Below, one piece after another: positions 15,784-23,890 of a stretch of DNA of 25,592 nucleotides. Location: NCBI GenBank assembly GCA_045541395.1, contig JAZQIZ010000013.1:1-25592 (forward strand), given 5' to 3'. Each line of letters opens with the position of its first letter. Position 1 is the stretch's first letter. Position numbers and translations under genes: made by a program. The notes under the pieces were generated by a model. It saw nothing but the letters and a program-made list of their open reading frames with translations. It made no database searches and had not been told where the DNA came from. This stretch comes from JAZRWQ01 sp045541395. GTDB taxonomy: Bacteria > Bacillota > Clostridia > Oscillospirales > UMGS1783.

Positions 15784-16457
15784 AATTCTTCCTCCCGAGA
15801 TATCATACCGTCTTTGATAATGTATGTTTTATGACAAGCTTTTGCTACTCCAGGATTATGAGTAACAATTATGATTGTTTTGCCTTGGTCGTTTAGCTGT
15901 TTAAAGATTTCTACTACTTCGGAAGATGTACGAGTATCGAGAGCTCCCGTGGGCTCATCGGCAAGAATAATATCCGGTTCATTTACCAAAGCTCTTGCTA
16001 TTGCTACTCTTTGAGACTGTCCGCCCGAAAGCTGATTTGCTTGACGTTTTGCCAATTCTGAAATCCCCAAACTTTCAAGAATAGGCTTTATTCTCTTTGT
16101 GCTTTTCTTTAAGGATTCTTTACTGAAAAGCAGAGGCACAATTATGTTTTCTTCCACGCTTCGGTCGGTAAGCAAGCCAAAGTCCTGTAATACAAATCCA
16201 AACTTTTTATTGCGTAAAGCTGCAAGCTTATTTTGAGATTGTTTTTCTATCCACAGATCGTCGAGTTTGTAGTTGCCGCTTGTAAGGGTATCCATACAGC
16301 CGATAATATTTAAAAGGGTTGATTTGCCTGAACCAGACGGGCCCATTATGGCTATCATTTCGCCTTGCTCAATAGTGAGATTAATTCCTCTTAAAGCATG
16401 TACCTCATTAGGCTGACCTTCATTGTATTTCTTTTCAACATCAATTAACCGTATCAT
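15780..16457 (-). CDS. ABC transporter ATP-binding protein, MacB/LolD type (unit D)
   Basis: 225 residues, complete. Walker A GPSGSGKST (39-47), Q-loop in FGFVLQDFG (Q91), signature LSGGQ (143-147), Walker B with D167-E168, TGALD and H200. Starts directly after the permease stop with no gap. Its N-terminal 84 residues are nearly identical to the broken unit C ATPase, and its C-terminal two thirds are close to the unit B ATPase, so it looks like a mosaic or the donor for both. It may energise the unit C permease in trans (inference). Substrate unknown. Confidence 0.95.
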   Translation of the reverse strand: MIRLIDVEKKYNEGQPNEVHALRGINLTIEQGEMIAIMGPSGSGKSTLLNIIGCMDTLTSGNYKLDDLWIEKQSQNKLAALRNKKFGFVLQDFGLLTDRSVEENIIVPLLFSKESLKKSTKRIKPILESLGISELAKRQANQLSGGQSQRVAIARALVNEPDIILADEPTGALDTRTSSEVVEIFKQLNDQGKTIIIVTHNPGVAKACHKTYIIKDGMISREEEL

Positions 16458-19013
16458 TTATTTACCCCCTTTTTTCATCATTTCCACGGGATTCTGTTTT
16501 GACATCTGAATCATCATTGCTATAGATGACACAAAGAACAAAAGCATTACAAAGCATACTGATGTGATTGTGCTAAATATTATTGTATCATTCATCATTG
16601 CCCTTGTAGATACCGCTGAGTATACTCCCCAAACTGAACCTACAATACCACCAACAAAGAAAATAGCACCATTGGCAAGCAGAGAAATAACCGAGGCTTT
16701 TCCCCGGGGCATTCCGCAGGAATAGTAGATTCCTAAGGTCTTGCGGTTGCGCTCCAGTGACAGAAGATTATAGCCTGCAATACCTATAATAAGCAAGCCG
16801 GACGTTATGTACATATGGTAGGTGTATTCGGATGTACCCTCATCAAAGAGATAATCCATTCCCTTTACCACGTCTTCAAGATTATAAATACCGCCGTATT
16901 CCTCAATTTGCTCATTCCACTCTTCCTGCCTGCTTTTGCTGTCGGGGAAAAGCAAAGGCCAGGAGGAATATATGTTATCTGCAAAAATTTCTTTTCCGTC
17001 TCTGTAAATTTTAGGCACATATACAATGCTCGTTTCAATTGTAGGTCCTATTCCGCTTTGTTCCTGCACATCCTTTGGAATTTCCGAAATAGTTTTCTCA
17101 AGAATCGTATTACTTGCCACCGGATAAGCGCCGTTTATATAAAGCTTGGAATTTTCGGATATAATTCCTACAATTTTATAGGTATAGTTTAAAGGCTCAT
17201 ATTCGCACCAGTTTTTATCTACGCAGTAACGAAACTCTCTGCCGATATACTGATCTTCCACCGTATCCCCTGCCTGGTAGCCGTATTCTTTCGCCACGAT
17301 CTCGTTTATTACCATAGGTATATAACCAAGCTCATTGTAATCTGCGCCATCCGCCCATTCAGTAAGCCATACTCCTTCTTCAAGCTTTGGTTTATAGGCA
17401 TTGATCAACGCACTGTTCAAAACATATCCGCTTTGAAAATAAGAAGTAAACTGTTCCGGTTCATTAATGGGTATTTTAGGGAACGAGAAGTTTTCGTTAT
17501 TGGCAATACCTATTTTTTCAAGACCTTCCAGTCCTTTTAATTTATCCAAAAGGAAATCCAACACCTGAGAGGTTGAACCGTCTATAGAATTTGAGCTTAC
17601 ATTCATACACTCTTCCAGAATATAATTATTGGGAGAAAAGATAAATATATCTTCGTTGCCTAAGTATCTTCTTGTTTCCCTCACATTTGCACCGCGCTGA
17701 AAATAGTAGGTTGCGCTGAAAGTAAAGCTATAGGCTACAAAAACAACCTGAAGCAAAATTACAAGTTCACGAAGGAAGGTAGGCGTATAACTCTTTATAA
17801 CTAAATAAAGCTGTTTTAGTTTTACGGTTCCACCTATTCCCGTTCTTCTATCCTTAGGCTTTATAGCTTTAAGTAGTTTGCGCTGTGACACAGCTATTAC
17901 CGAAAGGGATATAACAAGGATTACACCAAGCAGTAATAGGTACTGGGAAAGGCCTATATGTAAGGATATCTCTTTAAGATCGGTAAGATTGGTAACAGCC
18001 CTTGCGAGGAAGAATCCGCCGGTAAAACCTAAAAGTATGTAGATACCAAGTTCAAAACAGGATAATGCTACAATTTTAGCATTGGTAGCACCTAAGCTTT
18101 TAAACAATAGGTTTTCGCGCTGATTCTTCTGCAGTATATAGTAAAACAGCGTTACTGCATTTACCAAACTAAGTAAAACAATAAATATACAGATTGTGAA
18201 TTTACTGAAAAATTCCTGTGTGAATATAGCTTCGGATTTTTCAACAGAAGAAAGATCGGCGGTAATCTCGCCTCCGCTCGCCGCTTTAACATATTCACCG
18301 AGTGTTTTTGCGAAATCCCCTTTTTGCCCATCCCCCATTGCAGCAAAGAATCTAACCCTTAGCATATCGCTTTGCAGCCCTAAAGCCGAATAATCCTCGT
18401 ATGCCATAAATATACCGGGGGTATCTCTTATAGTAAAATCGTAGAAGCCTTCGGGATTCTCGGAGTAGTCTTCATCCACTCCGGCGCCTGCATATTCCGC
18501 ACGGGTAAGCCTATGGGAATTATAGAGGGAGGCTCGGTAATAAATAGGATTATAAACACCGGCAACAACAAACTCCTTACCGCCTATTTCAATTATATCG
18601 CCGGGAGCATATTCTTTGCCGTTCAGCTCACTCGGAACTACTACCTGCCCTGAAGCTACCCAATCGCCTCTTGACATATTAATTAACGGCTCGGATGAGT
18701 TTACGCCGATAATATCGGCATCCTCATTGGTTACGTTCATAACGCAGTAAAACTTTATTTCCTTTTCGCCTTTATTAAGCAGCTCACCTGCTGAAACTAA
18801 AGCAGCCGAGTTCATCTGCGAAGCGTTAAAATCCACCACCCTTGCAAAATCCGCCGCGCCGGTCAGGGTATTTCCCAAGGCAGCACTGTAGGAATAGTAA
18901 ATATTTAATGCGGTACTTGTTACTATAAGGCCTATTATAAGCACAAGCCATATAAGGGTATATCGCTTTACCATTTTCTTTATATTGCCTGCCAACAGAA
19001 CTAAAAATTTCAT
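16458..19013 (-). CDS. Long FtsX-type ABC transporter permease (unit D)
   Basis: 851 residues. N-terminal helix (about 17-38), first extracellular domain (about 45-260) with VVPSEL and VAGVYNPIYYRASLYNSHRL, helices around 270-385, a helix around 410-435 ending in FQRGANVRETRRYLG, second extracellular domain (about 440-720) with GVWLTEWADGADY, and three C-terminal helices with GIYYSCGMPRGKA. It is closer to the unit C permease than to unit B (shared RRYLG after FQRGA and the ending QNPVEMMKKGGK). A strong AAAGGAGG ribosome binding site overlaps the stop of the preceding lipoprotein. Probably the membrane half of a peptide or lipid-type exporter or immunity pump; no substrate can be read from the sequence. 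Confidence 0.93.
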   Translation of the reverse strand: MKFLVLLAGNIKKMVKRYTLIWLVLIIGLIVTSTALNIYYSYSAALGNTLTGAADFARVVDFNASQMNSAALVSAGELLNKGEKEIKFYCVMNVTNEDADIIGVNSSEPLINMSRGDWVASGQVVVPSELNGKEYAPGDIIEIGGKEFVVAGVYNPIYYRASLYNSHRLTRAEYAGAGVDEDYSENPEGFYDFTIRDTPGIFMAYEDYSALGLQSDMLRVRFFAAMGDGQKGDFAKTLGEYVKAASGGEITADLSSVEKSEAIFTQEFFSKFTICIFIVLLSLVNAVTLFYYILQKNQRENLLFKSLGATNAKIVALSCFELGIYILLGFTGGFFLARAVTNLTDLKEISLHIGLSQYLLLLGVILVISLSVIAVSQRKLLKAIKPKDRRTGIGGTVKLKQLYLVIKSYTPTFLRELVILLQVVFVAYSFTFSATYYFQRGANVRETRRYLGNEDIFIFSPNNYILEECMNVSSNSIDGSTSQVLDFLLDKLKGLEGLEKIGIANNENFSFPKIPINEPEQFTSYFQSGYVLNSALINAYKPKLEEGVWLTEWADGADYNELGYIPMVINEIVAKEYGYQAGDTVEDQYIGREFRYCVDKNWCEYEPLNYTYKIVGIISENSKLYINGAYPVASNTILEKTISEIPKDVQEQSGIGPTIETSIVYVPKIYRDGKEIFADNIYSSWPLLFPDSKSRQEEWNEQIEEYGGIYNLEDVVKGMDYLFDEGTSEYTYHMYITSGLLIIGIAGYNLLSLERNRKTLGIYYSCGMPRGKASVISLLANGAIFFVGGIVGSVWGVYSAVSTRAMMNDTIIFSTITSVCFVMLLFFVSSIAMMIQMSKQNPVEMMKKGGK

Positions 19014-19026
19014 TCCTAAGCCTCCT

Positions 19027-20223
19027 TTACCACATATAATCTTTAGGGAGTATTTTTATCATTACGGTATTTTCTTCGGTTGTATCATACTGAAAGTCGT
19101 CATATCCTTTCAAGGAGAAGAAATGCCGATTATAATTATCGGGAGAAGAAGTTCCGCCGCCCGTAATAATTACGGTATTTTGATAATCTTCCGGGGTAGC
19201 CTCATCTGCTTTTATAGAGTAATCCGCTGTAGAAAAATTATTAAACTGCACGGTATATTCCGTAAGATTATCTTCATAAAGAAATATAGCTTTGGCCAGT
19301 AAATTACGGTAATTCCAATGTTCAAGGCCGCTCTTTACATCGTAAAAATCATCATAGGTCTTATCATAGGAATAAGCTCCGATACGCTCAAAGATACGGG
19401 GCATTAGTTCTGTTACAACCTTGAACTGAGGCGCGATATCTACATAATAACTTGCCTCGCGGCCTTCTTTTTCTACAACATCATTGACAAGCCGATAAAG
19501 CTCGCCAAGCTCACCTAACTCCTTATAGGAATATGCGCTTGCACGCCATATAACCTCTTTAGTCAGGTCTTTATGTGAGAGGTCGGCAAGTTCTGAATTG
19601 AACAGATAATAATATTTATCTACCGATTTAGTACCATCTTCATTTTCATGTATCATATCATCATACACCGCCAAAGCTTCTTCCACCGTAACGTCTGAAT
19701 TTGCCATAAAGAAATAATACATATACCCGCCGCCCTCTACTTTGCATACGGTATAGTAATATAAATCATTCAGTTTTCTGAAAAAGGCAATGGGAAAGGC
19801 ATTTTCATTGAGCGCCTGAGCCGTATAATCATCGGGATTATCGGGGTAGTAGGTATTCACTAAAAGTCCGTCCAACATAAGCTGATATGATATGGTAGGT
19901 GCTATCTCGTCTATAGGAGCAGTGTTATTTATCGGCGGAAACCACAGCTCGCCTTCGACAGTCGCTTCGGGTAGCACTTCAGGAATTTCTATTTCGGTTT
20001 TATTATAGTTCTCGCTATTCCAGTTCTCGCCGCAAAGCATATTTATAAAATCTTTTTCGCGCTGTATTTCCTCTTCGGTTGCAGGAACCACGTCGATAGA
20101 AGCGCCGCTTTGTACTTCCTCATTAGAATACTCTGCATTTGCCCAAAAATCTTCACCCGTTGTTTGGGGCGCGCAGGAACACAAAACAAGAAGCATTAGT
20201 ACTATTGCTATTATTTTTCTCAC
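19027..20223 (-). CDS. Lipoprotein D2 of the novel exported family; GTG start
   Basis: 398 residues. Start codon GTG with a perfect AAAGGAGGG 5 bases upstream. Signal: MRKIIAIVLMLLV then lipobox LCSC, so a surface lipoprotein. The core has ELWFPPINNT, PTISYQLML, YTAQALNENAFPIAFF, LYYYTVCKVEGGGYMYYFF; then DLTKEVIWRASAY; the end is IKILPKDYMW. The end and the downstream bases (TGGTAAAGGAGG) are the same as in D1, pointing to duplication within unit D. It lies 12 bases after D1 and 13 before the permease, so is certainly in one operon. Function unknown. Confidence 0.9.
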   Translation of the reverse strand: MRKIIAIVLMLLVLCSCAPQTTGEDFWANAEYSNEEVQSGASIDVVPATEEEIQREKDFINMLCGENWNSENYNKTEIEIPEVLPEATVEGELWFPPINNTAPIDEIAPTISYQLMLDGLLVNTYYPDNPDDYTAQALNENAFPIAFFRKLNDLYYYTVCKVEGGGYMYYFFMANSDVTVEEALAVYDDMIHENEDGTKSVDKYYYLFNSELADLSHKDLTKEVIWRASAYSYKELGELGELYRLVNDVVEKEGREASYYVDIAPQFKVVTELMPRIFERIGAYSYDKTYDDFYDVKSGLEHWNYRNLLAKAIFLYEDNLTEYTVQFNNFSTADYSIKADEATPEDYQNTVIITGGGTSSPDNYNRHFFSLKGYDDFQYDTTEENTVMIKILPKDYMW

Positions 20224-20235
20224 GATTACCCTCCT

Positions 20236-21435
20236 TTACCACATATAATCTTTAGGGAGAATCTTAATAACGACTGTATTATCCTCAGATATATTTTCGT
20301 TTTCAGCAAGGGGGCTGAGCGAAAACCAATCATTAGTTCCTTTAGGTCTGGGCGTACCACCGCTTGATTTGTACCAAATGTTATAGTTATTTCTTAATTG
20401 CCACGGAACGCGTCGGTTTGAAATAGTATCAAAAGGCCACATACCGTAGGATACTTCCCAAATACCATCACGGCACAGGTGTTTGGAGATTGCCAATGAG
20501 CTTATAGGCTTAAAGCCTTGAATGGCATTAAACTCTTCGGTAATGGATTTGGGCGGTTTACCTAACATATTTTCTGCCATTTGGGGTAAAAGTTCTTCAA
20601 ACATAAATATTGAACTATCCGCTCTCTTTGCAACATCGGAAATGGGTTCTCCGCCAAAAGTTGTGGTTTTGGTCATATTCAGTTTGACTGTAAACTCATC
20701 CAAGGTGCCCAAATCCTCGGTAGAGTAGATACTTGCACGCCAGATACAAGCCTTTGTAAGGTCTGTATTCTTATTCTTTGCAAGCTTTGCATTATAGAGG
20801 TGATAGGTATAATCTATTGAGGGAGTACCGTCCTCTTTGTAATTAACCTTTACTCCGTTATCAAGGCAGGCTTCAACATAATCCGCACCCGAATTAGCCA
20901 TAAAGAAATAGTACATATATCCGCCATTCTCAACCTTACAGACGGTATAATAGTATAAATCATTTATCTTGCGAAAGAAAGCTATTGGGAATGCATTATT
21001 ATTTAAAGCTTGTGCGGTATAGTCTTCGGGGTTTTCGGGATAGTAAGTTGAAATATTATATCCGTTCATAGCAAGCTCATAAGGTATTGTCGGAGCTATT
21101 TTATCAAGCGGCACCGTATTATTTATAGGCGGAAACCAAAGCTCACCCTCTACAGTTTCCTCTGCTTCAACTACCGGTAATTCAATATCTTCTTTATTAT
21201 AGCTTTCACAACGCCAATTTTCCCCGTAAAGCTTTGCAAGATTCTTTCGGTGTTGTGTAATCGCTTCCTCGCTCAACGCATCGGCACTTATTTGAACATT
21301 TTCCTGCTGTATAGATGAATCTTCTTCCAACATATAAGATTGATTAGCTGCTTCATCCCATATATCGGGATTACTGATATTGGAACAAGAACACAATAGT
21401 AGAATCATTAATATAATACATACTACTCGTTTCAT
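20236..21435 (-). CDS. Lipoprotein D1 of the novel exported family
   Basis: 399 residues from the ATG at 21435 (AGAGGTG 6 bases upstream). That start gives a proper lipoprotein signal: MKRVVCIILMILL and lipobox LCSC. The frame stays open for 36 more codons upstream to an ATG at 21543, but that part is an AgrB-like fragment, and using it would bury the signal. The core is ELWFPPINNT, PTIPYELAM, YTAQALNNNAFPIAFF, LYYYTVCKVENGGYMYYFF; then DLTKACIWRASIY; end IKILPKDYMW. First gene of unit D, followed closely by D2. Probably lipid-anchored partner of the ABC transporter (inference). Confidence 0.87.
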   Translation of the reverse strand: MKRVVCIILMILLLCSCSNISNPDIWDEAANQSYMLEEDSSIQQENVQISADALSEEAITQHRKNLAKLYGENWRCESYNKEDIELPVVEAEETVEGELWFPPINNTVPLDKIAPTIPYELAMNGYNISTYYPENPEDYTAQALNNNAFPIAFFRKINDLYYYTVCKVENGGYMYYFFMANSGADYVEACLDNGVKVNYKEDGTPSIDYTYHLYNAKLAKNKNTDLTKACIWRASIYSTEDLGTLDEFTVKLNMTKTTTFGGEPISDVAKRADSSIFMFEELLPQMAENMLGKPPKSITEEFNAIQGFKPISSLAISKHLCRDGIWEVSYGMWPFDTISNRRVPWQLRNNYNIWYKSSGGTPRPKGTNDWFSLSPLAENENISEDNTVVIKILPKDYMW

Positions 21436-21543
21436 TCTTACACCTCTCTCATAGCCATATTCATATATCTCGCGTTTATCTTCTTGTATTATTTTTTTGC
21501 TAATAAAGTAATTTGTTATTCTTTTAGCAAGCATCTCATACAT
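21436..21543 (-). pseudogene. AgrB-like N-terminal fragment fused in frame to lipoprotein D1
   Basis: 36 codons with their own good ribosome binding site (GTGGTGA, 6 bases before the ATG). MLAKRITNYFISKKII and DKREIYEYGYE match the amphipathic N-terminus of AgrB, the membrane protease that processes autoinducer peptide in agr quorum sensing (from memory of the family: 'KI...L...G.I...D.E.YEYG.E'). The whole membrane and catalytic part (His, Cys) is missing. After YGYE the sequence is the ribosome binding site of D1. Deletion or recombination has thus put unit D behind an agr leader. It may still be translated as an upstream extension. Confidence 0.72.
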
Positions 21544-21556
21544 AATATCACCACTA

Positions 21557-21590
21557 AAAAAATAGATGTAAAAGGTTACATCTATTTTTT
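21557..21590 (-). terminator. Terminator hairpin between TCS-2 and unit D
   Basis: Perfect 15-bp inverted repeat: A6-TAGATGTAA (21557-21571), loop AAGG, TTACATCTA-T6 (21576-21590). It is a rho-independent terminator in the - direction for the TCS-2 transcript. It ends only 13 bases before the ATG of the AgrB fragment, and its upstream arm overlaps the -10 region of the unit D promoter. Transcripts from that promoter would lack most of the first arm and escape termination. Confidence 0.8.
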
Positions 21591-21654
21591 AATATTATTT
21601 ACTTTGTATATCAATGCTTTTGCCCTATGTGACGGTTTTTTATCCCTATTCGTT
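21586..21654 (-). promoter_or_regulatory. Operator and promoter of unit D (former agrB promoter)
   Basis: On the - strand AACGAATAGGG (21654-21644) and GTCACATAGGG (21633-21623) lie 21 bp apart, followed after 8 bp by TTGATA (21614-21609). The -10 is unclear: TAAAAA (21591-21586) at 17 bp is the best candidate. The spacing equals that of the unit A and C promoters. Since the AgrB fragment comes next, this was probably the AgrA-controlled agr promoter. The rest of 21655-21766 shows no gene. Confidence 0.65.
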
Positions 21655-21766
21655 ACCTGTTATTACGCGCTTAGTGTCTGTCATTAGATGGCACATAATT
21701 TCAACCCAATCGAAACAAATAGAATTAACGGCTAAATCGAGCACAAATTTATACTACTTATATAAA

Positions 21767-23047
21767 CTAATGCTCTTTATTGTTTAGCACAAAAGAAGTT
21801 GTAAAAATACAGTCATTACAATCAAACACCACTGTTCCATCATACTTTTGAGATAAATTCATCATTTGAGCAATTCCTATACCATGCATATGCTTGTCTT
21901 TTTTGGTAGTTTCCAGATTATTGATATCTACATTTTCAATGACTGGATTTTCAATAACAACTATTAGATTATTATTCTTTGTATGTATTGAAATATTAAC
22001 TGTTTTATGTAATGTTTTTTCTGTTGCCTCAATTGCATTATCAATCGCATTTCCTATCATTATGGAAAAATCAATAGGATCTATTTCTAATGGGGAATCA
22101 AGTATAAGATCAACTTCAATATTTATTCCTTTTTCATTAGCAATCTTCGTTTTATCATGAATTAAAACATCAATAATACTATTTCCTGAAACAAAATCCT
22201 TATTTTGGAATTTGCCAATATTTTCATCAAGATATTGATTGATCTTATCAATTTTTCCGGAATTGAGCAAATTTTTAATACCTAACATAATATTGGATAT
22301 ATCATGTTTTATTTTCTTAATCTCTGCCTGATTATCATACAGACTTTGATACATAAGTTTTTGAGTTTCTATCATTTTGCCGGCGATATCGAGCTTGTTA
22401 TTTACTTCAAAATAATCACAAATTTTATCTATAACGTAAAATATAAATACATTTGCAAATATAAGCATAGTAAAACCGGCAACAGTTACTGTTTGCATCA
22501 TAGATGATTCAATTAGATATATGTAATCTATCATTATAAATATAAGGATAAATGATGTTATTGGAAGAATACTTATATAAATCCATACTATTCCTAGTTT
22601 TCTAATAGGCAATTTATGCTTGCCGATTTTAATTATCGCGACAATTAAAAATGTAAGGAGCTTACTCATAAGCATCCCGGAAATAAAATAAAATCCTGTT
22701 TTTAGTACTGACATTTCAACATTTAATATATTACTGCTAGCTACAGCTACAATTAACTCTGTGAATGAGTACATTAGATTAATTGCAATACAGAGAAATA
22801 TTCTGTTTACCAGTTTTATATTAAACAGATATGATAATAAGAAGTCAAGAATAATGATAACAGTAAAACTTAACATACTATTATTTAAGAATAATAGCGC
22901 TAAGATATACACAATACATATTACTACTAAATATAAACCTCTAAGCCTAAATTGTTTACTCTTTGCAAAAGCACTAAAGAAAAAATAGTTAATAAAAACC
23001 GTTAAAAGTGCATTAAACAAATTATATATCACTTCACTAACATTCAA
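21767..23047 (-). CDS. GHKL sensor histidine kinase, AgrC-like (TCS-2)
   Basis: 426 residues. About six or seven membrane helices in residues 5-215, then a dimerisation helix with phospho-acceptor H248 in KIKHDISN, the N-box MIGNAIDNAIEA (N333) and the G-box HGIGIAQM. This is the AgrC layout, sensing an extracellular peptide through the membrane domain. ATG at 23047, with AAGGAGG 14 bases upstream straddling the regulator's stop. It is AT-rich compared with the unit D genes. It follows its regulator and ends before a terminator. The AgrB remnant downstream suggests its original ligand was a cyclic autoinducer peptide; no agrD is visible in the window. Confidence 0.94.
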   Translation of the reverse strand: MNVSEVIYNLFNALLTVFINYFFFSAFAKSKQFRLRGLYLVVICIVYILALLFLNNSMLSFTVIIILDFLLSYLFNIKLVNRIFLCIAINLMYSFTELIVAVASSNILNVEMSVLKTGFYFISGMLMSKLLTFLIVAIIKIGKHKLPIRKLGIVWIYISILPITSFILIFIMIDYIYLIESSMMQTVTVAGFTMLIFANVFIFYVIDKICDYFEVNNKLDIAGKMIETQKLMYQSLYDNQAEIKKIKHDISNIMLGIKNLLNSGKIDKINQYLDENIGKFQNKDFVSGNSIIDVLIHDKTKIANEKGINIEVDLILDSPLEIDPIDFSIMIGNAIDNAIEATEKTLHKTVNISIHTKNNNLIVVIENPVIENVDINNLETTKKDKHMHGIGIAQMMNLSQKYDGTVVFDCNDCIFTTSFVLNNKEH

Positions 23048-23053
23048 TTAATA

Positions 23054-23755
23054 CTACCTCCTTACAAAATCCGCATACGCTTTTATAACTTCATTTCTTT
23101 TACGAGTGCTTATCATCACTTTTGTCCCATTAGTTAAAATGATATCATTACCATCAAACTCATTAATGTAGTTCATATTTACAATATATCCTTGATGGAC
23201 CTGATAAAAACCATATGGAGCTAACTCAGATAAAGCTTGATTCAGCCTACCAGATGTTTCATATGTTTCATTAAAAGTACAAATCGTTAAATGTTTATGG
23301 TACACACCAATATACAAAATATTTGCAACCAAAATTCGTTTAGTAATGCCGCGATTAGTAATACTATAATATTTATTCGCTGCATTATATTTATTTATTG
23401 CGCTCTGCATCACATTGTGAAATTTACTGCTATCTATCGGCTTTACTAAAAATCGGTACGCTTCACAATCATAAGCGGGTATCGCATATCGCGGATAACT
23501 TGAAACGAAAATAATAATCGTTTTTTTATCATATTCCCGTAGCTCAACCCCTGCCGAAACTCCATCTTTTCCAGGCATTTCAACATCTAAAAAAATAATA
23601 TCATATCGCATACCATTTTTTATGTCATTAACTAAGCTAATAGCATCATAGTATTCTTGTAAATCAATATGTTCATTGAAATTACATGAATTATTAATAT
23701 TCATAATTATAGATACACGAGCATCTTTATCATCATCACAAATTGCTATTCGCAT
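23054..23755 (-). CDS. LytTR-family response regulator, AgrA-like (TCS-2)
   Basis: 233 residues. Receiver domain with D7-D9, phospho-acceptor D57 (FLDVEMPG) and Lys in FLVKPID. LytTR domain (about 130-233) with VHQGYIVNMNYI and the STRKR element. ATG at 23755 with GGAGG 6 bases upstream. It should bind direct repeats spaced 21 bp; the two ATAGGG-type sites that flank this operon (21623-21654 and 23876-23907) are the natural candidates. Its own promoter is a good consensus without such a repeat, so basal expression is likely constitutive. Confidence 0.95.
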   Translation of the reverse strand: MRIAICDDDKDARVSIIMNINNSCNFNEHIDLQEYYDAISLVNDIKNGMRYDIIFLDVEMPGKDGVSAGVELREYDKKTIIIFVSSYPRYAIPAYDCEAYRFLVKPIDSSKFHNVMQSAINKYNAANKYYSITNRGITKRILVANILYIGVYHKHLTICTFNETYETSGRLNQALSELAPYGFYQVHQGYIVNMNYINEFDGNDIILTNGTKVMISTRKRNEVIKAYADFVRR

Positions 23756-23786
23756 ATAATGCCTCCATATTGCTATTTATATTATT

Positions 23787-23815
23787 ATTTTATATAAAAA
23801 CATTATATATGTCAA
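23787..23815 (-). promoter_or_regulatory. Consensus promoter of TCS-2 (TTGACA-N17-TAAAAT)
   Basis: On the - strand TTGACA (23815-23810), a 17-bp spacer and TAAAAT (23792-23787), about 30 bases before the regulator's ATG. No 21-bp direct repeat is placed next to it, so it looks constitutive, in contrast to the other promoters. Confidence 0.75.
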
Positions 23816-23858
23816 ATTTTAAAATAGTATTTATGAGATTTATATGCGTATCTTCTCC

Positions 23859-23890
23859 AAAGCCTTATCTGAAAATACAGATAGGGCTTT
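23859..23890 (+). terminator. Hairpin with U-rich tail overlapping the right-facing operator
   Basis: AAAGCC-T-TATCTG (23859-23871) and CAGATA-G-GGCTTT (23878-23890) pair around a 6-base loop, with a T/G wobble position. It is followed by TTATTT on the + strand, giving a terminator shape, yet no + strand gene lies upstream. Its right arm contains the first ATAGGG half-site, so the symmetry may be partly coincidental. Confidence 0.45.

Noticed and set aside
20236..21543. Lipoprotein D1 as a 435-residue protein starting at 21543
   Set aside because: The first 36 codons look AgrB-like and would displace the lipoprotein signal; an internal ATG with a good RBS and lipobox fits better.
21544..21766. 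An agrD-like autoinducer peptide gene near TCS-2
   Set aside because: Only a 16-codon frame (starting MCHLMTD) is present, with no RBS, no amphipathic leader and no Cys-containing ring motif with an acidic tail.
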